NCBI GenBank assembly: GCA_002684495.1
Contig: NYVG01000047.1
Location: forward strand, 1 to 49,889
From: Gammaproteobacteria bacterium
GTDB taxonomy: Bacteria > Pseudomonadota > Gammaproteobacteria > Pseudomonadales > Azotimanducaceae
Direction of reading: 5' to 3'
DNA length: 49,889 bases
Made by a program: the position numbers and the translations under genes. A model generated the notes under the pieces. It made no database searches, was not told the DNA's origin, and was given only the letters and a program-made list of their open reading frames with translations. Of this stretch, positions 43,974 to 49,889 are shown one piece after another; position 1 is the stretch's first letter, and every line of letters starts with the position of its first letter.

Positions 43974-44375
43974 AACTCCCTCACTCCTATCCACTTCTAA
44001 AAAGCCAGTCGAAGATCGCCGTATTTGTCAAATAGCGTCGTGGGGTATTAGGGCAATAGGCAACAAAAGTAACATCTTTAATAAGGCGGATGGCCGAGGG
44101 CGAGGGGTCTACAGGTAAGCTCCAATTCGCTGGTTAGTCTCGTTTTTAGTCGTTAAGACCGACTTTTATTGCGTCAATTAATACCAAATTTGCTCTTCAT
44201 CACACTTCGTCCGCTGCAAGATAATGGGACATCGCTAAGGTGGTCAGCGAAAACAAGCCGTCAGCACCAAAAGACATTGTTACTTGCGTGGCTGGGAAAT
44301 GGTCACCAGCGAGATATTGTGTACTTTCAAGAATTCAATTTTCGCTCTGTAGGTGATGCGCATATCAAAGTTCGG
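43974..44375. other. Gene-poor, AT-richer stretch
   Basis: No supported gene is seen here. An open frame of about 77 codons at 44169-44402 has no ribosome site, runs into the 3' end of the transporter gene and has no recognisable domain, so I do not call it. The stretch separates the transporter stop from the miniprotein start, and it marks a change toward lower GC. Confidence 0.4.
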
Positions 44376-45458
44376 CTAACAAGACTTTATGATTTTCACT
44401 AGGCCCAAGGTGGTCACCGGAATGATGTAAACTAGGGCAAAGCCTACAGAGAGCGCTGAATAGCCCTTTGCTACGAGAGCCACAATACCCAGTGAACCCA
44501 CCAACCCGCCAAAGACCAGAGTAACAACTGCAATAGCGGCTCTGGTGGGCTGACTCAGGGCACCATCTGCTTCCGTTTTCACTACCATCTCGATGCGCTC
44601 GATAAGACCTTGCACCAACCCAGCACCGGTCTCTACCAGAGTGCCCAGCAGTGCCACCAAGAAAACCATGAGTAGTAGCGCTGTAGAATATTCGGACATC
44701 ATCCAGTAATTGGGGACCGGCTGCTCTAATACATCGGGATAGCCTGCCGCGTAACTTATGTGGAAAAGCACTGCGGGTACCATCACGGCGATGCCGGCGA
44801 TCACACCCGCCATTAAAGCTTCGCGTCGCGTCTGGATCGAACGAGTGGAAAACAGCAATACTGGTGCAACAGCCAAGTTGTACATGGCATAGAGGATGCC
44901 GCCCTGTAACCAGCCAGATTCAATGCCGCCGCCAGTTAGCGACTGCAAGATATCAATGCGGCCATTATTAAGTATTTCAACAAAGTAGTAGGCGAACACG
45001 AGGTACATACCAATCGACCAAAACGTGAGTACTTTCTCTACGGCCTCGCGCCCGAAATATACGAGTAAGACTACAAGCCCCAACACGCCCGCCATACCCA
45101 AATGACTAGATATTGCGAATTCTTGTTCTAGGATGTTGCCAGCCGCAGAACCCACCACACCAAGCACCAGCAGAAACAGGAGCAGGTAGAGGGCTTCAAA
45201 GCACACCCAAAATGGGCCAATAAGTTTCTTAAAAAAAGACCGGTAATCGTAGACTTGGAAGACACGCGCAAATTCATAAGTGCAGGCTAGCACCAGCGCG
45301 AATACACAGGCCGCGGTAGCGGTCCCTAAAAGACCCCCTAACAACCCATAGCGAGTAAAAAATTCAACTACTTCCCTACCGGTGCCATAGCCTCCCCCCA
45401 TAACAACGGAAATAAATACTGCCGCTGGCACAATATAGACATTAAATATCCGGCTCAA
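44376..45458 (-). CDS. YkvI-like membrane transporter
   Basis: 360 aa with about 10 membrane helices. The opening VFISVVMGGGYGTGREVVEFF matches the YkvI-like family of the APC (amino acid/polyamine/cation) superfamily. Start is a TTG at 45458 with GAGGAATAG upstream. Substrate unknown; sodium- or proton-coupled uptake of a small organic compound is likely. It lies 47 bases downstream of the acyl-CoA dehydrogenase on the same strand, so it may import the acid that the enzymes degrade. Confidence 0.8.
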   Translation of the reverse strand: MSRIFNVYIVPAAVFISVVMGGGYGTGREVVEFFTRYGLLGGLLGTATAACVFALVLACTYEFARVFQVYDYRSFFKKLIGPFWVCFEALYLLLFLLVLGVVGSAAGNILEQEFAISSHLGMAGVLGLVVLLVYFGREAVEKVLTFWSIGMYLVFAYYFVEILNNGRIDILQSLTGGGIESGWLQGGILYAMYNLAVAPVLLFSTRSIQTRREALMAGVIAGIAVMVPAVLFHISYAAGYPDVLEQPVPNYWMMSEYSTALLLMVFLVALLGTLVETGAGLVQGLIERIEMVVKTEADGALSQPTRAAIAVVTLVFGGLVGSLGIVALVAKGYSALSVGFALVYIIPVTTLGLVKIIKSC

Positions 45459-45505
45459 AGGCTATTCCTCTTTGTAATGTCCCCTAACCTAAAATATCAG
45501 CGCGC

Positions 45506-46672
45506 TCACAGTTCATTAAACAATTCACGCGCGATAATAATTCTTTGAATTTCACTGGTTCCCTCGTAGACGGAAGTCACTCGCACATCTCGGGCATAAC
45601 GCTCCAGCGGGCTGTCCTGGGTATAGCCCATACCTCCCAGTAATTGCTGAGCGGTATAGCAGACCTTATTACCAGTTTCCGTTGCATGAAGTTTGGCCAT
45701 AGCCGCCGCCTTGTTAAACGGCTTGCCACTTTCCTTTAAATACGCGGCGTTCATTAATAGCAAGCGCGATGCTTCAAGCTGTGTATAAGCATCCGATATC
45801 ATCCACTGCAGACCTTGAAACTCGGCAAGACTGCGACCGAACTGCTCGCGCTCAGTTGTATACTGACGCGCATAATCCATAGCAGCAAAACCTACCCCCA
45901 GTGCCAGAGAACCTATCCCAATTCGTCCACCAGCTAGCTCTGCCACAGCAATACGAAATCCGTCATTCAGCTCACCCATCAACGCAGAATCAGGAATTCG
46001 ACAATTATCAAAGCTGACCATATTGGTCGTGGACGCATGCTGACCCATTTTTCGCTCAGCCTTGCCAATGGTTAGTCCTGGCGTATCGGCCTCAACTAAG
46101 AAACAAGAAATGCCTTTGCCACTTGGAGCATCGGCATCGGTAACCGCCCACACCACGAACAGGCCCGAGTATTCAGCGCTGGTTATCCATGCCTTGTTGC
46201 CGTTGATCACCCACTGATCGCCATCTCTTAACGCCTTTGTTTGCATAGCGGCAGGATTAGAACCAGCGCCCTGTTCAGACAAACAAAAACTTCCAGCAGC
46301 ATAATCGCCAGACAACAACTTAGGTAGATACCGTTGCTTTTGCTCTTCGTTAGCCACAACTTGAATAACTTCACTGACCATATTTGTCACCGACATGGTC
46401 ACTGCAGTTGCGGCGCAGGCTCTGGCTATTTCTGTGATGGCGACACTAAAAGATACAACACCGGCATCGCTGCCTCCGAAATCGGAACTGACATTCAGGC
46501 CCATAAAGCCGAGTTCAGCGAGCTTTTTCAGGTTAGCCAAAAATAACTCTCGGTTTTTAGCCGGATTCTCATCTCGATCAAGCTGCCCAGCGATAGGCGC
46601 TATTTCAGCAACCGCAAACTTTCGTGCCATATCTCGAATGAATGTTTGTTCTTCGCTCAATGCGATATGCAT
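45506..46672 (-). CDS. Acyl-CoA dehydrogenase
   Basis: 388 aa FAD enzyme that forms the alpha,beta double bond in an acyl-CoA. Conserved blocks: FCLSEQGAGSNPAAMQTKA, WVINGNKAWITSA, LLGGMGYTQDSPLERYARD, and E370 in SVYEGTSEIQR, the catalytic base position of short/branched-chain types. Electrons go to ETF. The ATG is preceded by AAGGGCAG. It follows the aldehyde dehydrogenase by 153 bases on the same strand and precedes the YkvI-like transporter by 47. The chain-length preference cannot be judged. Confidence 0.95.
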   Translation of the reverse strand: MHIALSEEQTFIRDMARKFAVAEIAPIAGQLDRDENPAKNRELFLANLKKLAELGFMGLNVSSDFGGSDAGVVSFSVAITEIARACAATAVTMSVTNMVSEVIQVVANEEQKQRYLPKLLSGDYAAGSFCLSEQGAGSNPAAMQTKALRDGDQWVINGNKAWITSAEYSGLFVVWAVTDADAPSGKGISCFLVEADTPGLTIGKAERKMGQHASTTNMVSFDNCRIPDSALMGELNDGFRIAVAELAGGRIGIGSLALGVGFAAMDYARQYTTEREQFGRSLAEFQGLQWMISDAYTQLEASRLLLMNAAYLKESGKPFNKAAAMAKLHATETGNKVCYTAQQLLGGMGYTQDSPLERYARDVRVTSVYEGTSEIQRIIIARELFNEL

Positions 46673-46734
46673 TATGTATCTGCCCTTTTACCGATTAAAA
46701 ATCACCCTGCATCGCTCCTAATCGCCATCACATC

Positions 46735-46744
46735 TAAGTACTTA
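46735..46744. promoter_or_regulatory. 10-bp palindrome upstream of acyl-CoA dehydrogenase
   Basis: TAAGTACTTA is a perfect palindrome 63 bases upstream of the start, in the gap between the aldehyde dehydrogenase stop and the acyl-CoA dehydrogenase start. It could be an operator, but it is short and this stretch is AT-rich. Confidence 0.25.
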
Positions 46745-46825
46745 CCAACGCGAATTAATCCTTACTTTATAGGCACCACCACAGCTTTTAGTCGTCTTCG
46801 GCCGTATGCTTAACCACAGTTAACA

Positions 46826-48271
46826 CTAAGAAATTTTCATTACGGCTTTTACTTCTAAAAATTCGTAAATTCCGTAGCGGCCCCACTCACGGCCATTCCC
46901 CGACTGCTTGTAACCGCCGAAGGGCGCTTCGGCGACCAACGGAGCGCCATTAATATGGACCATTCCACTTTTCATTCGCCTACTAATGTTTTCTGCCGTA
47001 TGTTCTGTACTTGCATAGACATACGATGAGAGTCCGTATTGCGTGTCGTTTGCTATAGCGATCGCTTCCTCTATATCTTTATAAGGGATCACCACTAGAA
47101 CAGGACCAAATATCTCCTCTTTGGCGAGCATATGATCCCGACTTAAACCGGCAAAAATTGTGGGTTGAATATAGTAGCCACTCGCACCGCTAGGTTCTGG
47201 CATAGGGCCACCCAATATTGGTTTAACACCGTCACTCGCAGCGTCCTTTAGAATCCCCATGACTTTTTCAAATTGGGTTTGATTGGCCATTGGACCAAGC
47301 TGCGTCTCCTCATCAGAAGGGTCTCCTACAACATAAGACAGCGCCGTTCGCCTAGCTATCTCAACCACCTCATCATGCAAATCTTCAGGTACCAGCAAGC
47401 GCGTGCCCGCATTACAAGATTGGCCAGTGTTTTCCATGCACAGCCATACGCATTCAGGAACAACTGCTTCAAGATCGATGCCCTCAGTTAAAATCATTGG
47501 AGATTTTCCACCCAACTCTTGGCATACACGTTTGACATTAGTTGCTGCCGCCTGAGCCACAGCAATACCAGCGCGCGTCGAACCGGTGAACGACACCATA
47601 TCGATATCCGGGTGATGACTAATCGCCGATCCTACCGTCGGCCCCTGGCCATAAACCAAGTTAAAAACACCCTTAGGTAAGTCAGCATGATCAATGACTT
47701 CGGCGAATAACTGTGCTGACAAACATGAGAACTCTGATGGTTTGACCACCATAGTGCAGCCAGCGGCGATTGCGGGAGCAACCTTTGCCACCAGCTGACT
47801 GATCGGCCAATTCCAGGGTGTGATGAGACCACAGACACCGATGGGCTCGTGATAAAGGCTGTATCCTGAACACGACTCTGTCAGCTCAATGTTCTTGAGG
47901 GCTTGAATTGTTGATTCAAGATGCTCAATTCCGGTGTAAGCCTGAACCTCGCGCGAAAGGGTAATTGGAGCGCCCATTTCAAGACAAATCGCTTCAACAA
48001 AATCATCATAGCGCGATCTGTAACCAGCAAGAATTTTCTCCAGGTAATCAATCCGCTCTGCTCTGGAGGTCATTTGAAAGGTTTTGAATGCAGCCTTAGC
48101 CGCCGACGCTGCTTCATCAACGTGCGCAGCCGTACCAAGTGTCACGCGTCCGATCACATCAGCGTTAGCTGGGTTGACAATATCAACGGTATCTCCCGAA
48201 GTTTTTTGGTTTCGCCACTCACCATTGATATAAAACGCGTCTAAATCGTATTTATCTCTAGCCACTGTCAT
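46826..48271 (-). CDS. NAD(P)-dependent aldehyde dehydrogenase
   Basis: 481 aa, normal ALDH length. Oxidises an aldehyde to the acid. Catalytic Cys286 (GQSCNAGTR), general base Glu252 (CQELGGKSP), oxyanion Asn154 (TPWNWP), cofactor Lys177 (VVKPSE) and the Rossmann loop FTGSTRAG are intact. EEIFGPVLVV is the usual C-terminal signature. Upstream lies an imperfect inverted repeat CAACTGATACGTTAGTTG (48300-48317), 28 bases before the start. Likely the aldehyde-oxidation step before CoA activation and dehydrogenation by the downstream enzyme. Substrate unknown. Confidence 0.95.
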   Translation of the reverse strand: MTVARDKYDLDAFYINGEWRNQKTSGDTVDIVNPANADVIGRVTLGTAAHVDEAASAAKAAFKTFQMTSRAERIDYLEKILAGYRSRYDDFVEAICLEMGAPITLSREVQAYTGIEHLESTIQALKNIELTESCSGYSLYHEPIGVCGLITPWNWPISQLVAKVAPAIAAGCTMVVKPSEFSCLSAQLFAEVIDHADLPKGVFNLVYGQGPTVGSAISHHPDIDMVSFTGSTRAGIAVAQAAATNVKRVCQELGGKSPMILTEGIDLEAVVPECVWLCMENTGQSCNAGTRLLVPEDLHDEVVEIARRTALSYVVGDPSDEETQLGPMANQTQFEKVMGILKDAASDGVKPILGGPMPEPSGASGYYIQPTIFAGLSRDHMLAKEEIFGPVLVVIPYKDIEEAIAIANDTQYGLSSYVYASTEHTAENISRRMKSGMVHINGAPLVAEAPFGGYKQSGNGREWGRYGIYEFLEVKAVMKIS

Positions 48272-48371
48272 ACGCTGTCTCCCTGTAAATTACCCTTGGC
48301 AACTGATACGTTAGTTGTGCAATAGCTCTAGATCGAAAGTGCCTATAAACCCAGGGTCGTAATATCAAATC

Positions 48372-49889
48372 TCATTGTTCAAGGACGGCGTCGGTAGGAT
48401 TCGAGTGACGGTCAAACCAGGCCAAAATTGCATTGACTTTGGCGATCAACTGGCTGGGCCGATATTCAATATGATGGCTAGCACCGGGCACTCGAATTAA
48501 CGCCGTATCGACACCTTCAATCTGCAGCGCATTAAAATACTGCTCTGCTTCCCAAATCGGCGTGCGCCAATCCGCCTCTCCAGTCATCAGCATGGTGGGC
48601 GTAGTCACATTTCCAACAAGCGAGAGAGGTGAGTATGACCAATAGTCCGAGGGCTTCTCCCAGGGCAGATTAGTAAACCAGTAACTTGCCATGAGCTTAT
48701 CAAGATCGGATGTTAAGGCGAGACTGGTCCAGTTGATGACGGGATTAACAGCGACGGCTGCACGAAAGCGATCTGTTTTACCTACGATCCATGCGGTCAG
48801 AGTGCCACCACCGCTGCCGCCAAAAACATAGAGCCGCTCTTTATCAACAAATCCCATCGTAACTGTTGCATCAACGATATCCATAAGATCGTCATAATCT
48901 TGACTCGGAAAATTGAAGTCGATGGTATGAGCAAACTCTGCACCGTAGCCGGTAGACCCCCTAGGATTACCGTATACGACAACATAGCCTGCGGCCGCAT
49001 AGAGCTGATTATTGGCCGCAAATTGGGGCCCATAGGCCGCCCAAGGCCCCCCATGTATTTGCAGCATCATGGGGTAGGTTTTGGTGCTATCAAAGTTCGG
49101 AGGACGCATTACCCAATACTGTATCTGACGTTGGTCAAAGCTCGACTCAACCGTGTGTTCTTCTACAGTGGCTAGCCGCACAGTGTCATGCAGTGAACGA
49201 TTAAGGTCAGTGATTGTCCTCGTGCGCCTATGGCGATCAACAACACCTAATTCTGTGGGGTTTGTGGTATCACCCAGAGTTACAGCCGCAATGCCCGCGC
49301 TCGCCGAAAATTGGCCCATGACATAGGGTTGATCTAGCTCCCAGCCAGCAAGCTTATCGGTCAATACCGAAACAGAGCCATCTTTAGAGAGCAGTGCCAA
49401 AACAGCCTGCCCCCGATCTTCATACTGGATGTAGTGCCGCTCATTATCTGGATGCCAGGCAAAATCGATAACACTCAAGTCGTTATCTGTGGTCAATTCG
49501 CGGATATCTGATCCGTCCAGCTTAGCGGTATAAAGCTGATACTCGTGGTAAATGCTAGGCCTATCTTGGTGGGCGACCCACGCTAAACGTTTGCCATCAG
49601 GGGATATTTTTGGCGCCGCATCCGGCCCAGACTGCGTAGTAACGGCGGTGAGTTGGCGCGTTTTCAGATCTAACTTAACAACATCGGTATCCCAAGGCTT
49701 ATTAACGTTATTTTTAAAGTTAATACTCAGCAATAGACCAGAAGAGTCAGGCATCCATTCCAGAGGGCTATTATGATCTTGTTGTCCTTGAGTCAGTTGT
49801 TGTGCCTTGCCACCCTGTGTCGGTATTAAAAACACTTGATGACGGCTAAACGGCAAATATCCAGCGCCGTCCACTCTGAACTGACTGCG
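48372..49889 (-). CDS. S9-family prolyl oligopeptidase-like peptidase (partial)
   Basis: The gene runs off the window end, so the N-terminus is missing; about 505 residues are visible. Two parts: WD40-like propeller repeats (SPDGKRLAWVAHQD, FAWHPDNERHYIQ) in the first 230 visible residues, then an alpha/beta-hydrolase domain with HGGPWAAYG, the nucleophile in FGGSGGGTLT (Ser about 350 from the visible start), Asp in TGEADWRTPIWEAE and His in PGASHHIEYRP. This is the S9C acylaminoacyl-peptidase-like class. Cleaves short peptides. It lies 100 bases upstream of the aldehyde dehydrogenase on the same strand. The codon at 49874 is a GTG within the frame, not the true start. Confidence 0.9.
   Translation of the reverse strand, partial: RSQFRVDGAGYLPFSRHQVFLIPTQGGKAQQLTQGQQDHNSPLEWMPDSSGLLLSINFKNNVNKPWDTDVVKLDLKTRQLTAVTTQSGPDAAPKISPDGKRLAWVAHQDRPSIYHEYQLYTAKLDGSDIRELTTDNDLSVIDFAWHPDNERHYIQYEDRGQAVLALLSKDGSVSVLTDKLAGWELDQPYVMGQFSASAGIAAVTLGDTTNPTELGVVDRHRRTRTITDLNRSLHDTVRLATVEEHTVESSFDQRQIQYWVMRPPNFDSTKTYPMMLQIHGGPWAAYGPQFAANNQLYAAAGYVVVYGNPRGSTGYGAEFAHTIDFNFPSQDYDDLMDIVDATVTMGFVDKERLYVFGGSGGGTLTAWIVGKTDRFRAAVAVNPVINWTSLALTSDLDKLMASYWFTNLPWEKPSDYWSYSPLSLVGNVTTPTMLMTGEADWRTPIWEAEQYFNALQIEGVDTALIRVPGASHHIEYRPSQLIAKVNAILAWFDRHSNPTDAVLEQ

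Noticed and set aside
44169-44402. 77-residue plus-strand frame
   Set aside because: No ribosome site, no domain, and it overlaps the 3' end of the transporter gene.
1-49889. CRISPR arrays, insertion sequences, prophage or integrase genes
   Set aside because: No spaced direct repeats, transposase or integrase motifs were seen on either strand.

Overview
The window looks like chromosomal DNA of an aerobic, probably marine gammaproteobacterium. The evidence is two TonB-dependent receptors, lipoproteins with classical lipoboxes, CaiB/BaiF CoA-transferases, phytanoyl-CoA dioxygenase (PhyH) proteins, a P450, an acyl-CoA dehydrogenase and a sulfatase, with dense coding and moderate GC. The taxon is inferred from gene content only. 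I saw no tRNA, rRNA, CRISPR array, transposase, phage gene or replication origin.

Left part (1-5300): the end of an unidentified gene, a PhyH dioxygenase divergent from a CaiB/BaiF CoA-transferase, and a large TonB-dependent receptor. The receptor has a perfect 17-bp operator-like palindrome upstream of its start. A bidirectional terminator separates the CoA-transferase from the receptor.

5500-13200 is a photoprotection-like cluster. The minus strand has an NTF2-like lipoprotein and a DUF1295-DUF6134 fusion. Divergent from these are an FAD-dependent amine-oxidase-like protein, a DUF2878 membrane protein and a histidine kinase. A DNA photolyase and an OmpR-type response regulator then converge on the kinase. 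This gene set resembles the singlet-oxygen/light-response lipid cluster of Proteobacteria, but DUF1365, the cyclopropane-synthase-like methyltransferase and ChrR/RpoE are not here. Two tandem S41 peptidase lipoproteins follow (13358-17423).

17770-31185 is accessory metabolism. It holds a Coq4-like protein, a NylB-like serine hydrolase with a UMF1-type MFS transporter, and a minus-strand four-gene operon (trypsin-like protease, FHA membrane protein, sulfatase, TauD-like dioxygenase). A P450, a second PhyH protein and an HTTM-DCC fusion follow on the plus strand.

31192-39460 is the most coherent system: a purine nucleoside scavenging island. It holds two divergent phosphoribosyltransferases, an exported adenosine deaminase, a lipoprotein of the NUP nucleoside family, a TonB-dependent receptor with an EF-hand-like loop, and an AzgA-type NCS2 purine permease. 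Inferred flow: outer-membrane uptake, periplasmic deamination and cleavage, base import, then conversion to nucleotide.

39691-49889 holds a small MGMT-like protein, two gene remnants, a second CoA-transferase, a DsbA/HCCA-isomerase-family protein, an unknown secreted four-cysteine protein, a 37-residue membrane miniprotein, a YkvI-like transporter with an acyl-CoA dehydrogenase and an aldehyde dehydrogenase, and an S9 peptidase cut by the window end. The right end looks somewhat more A/T-rich than the rest.
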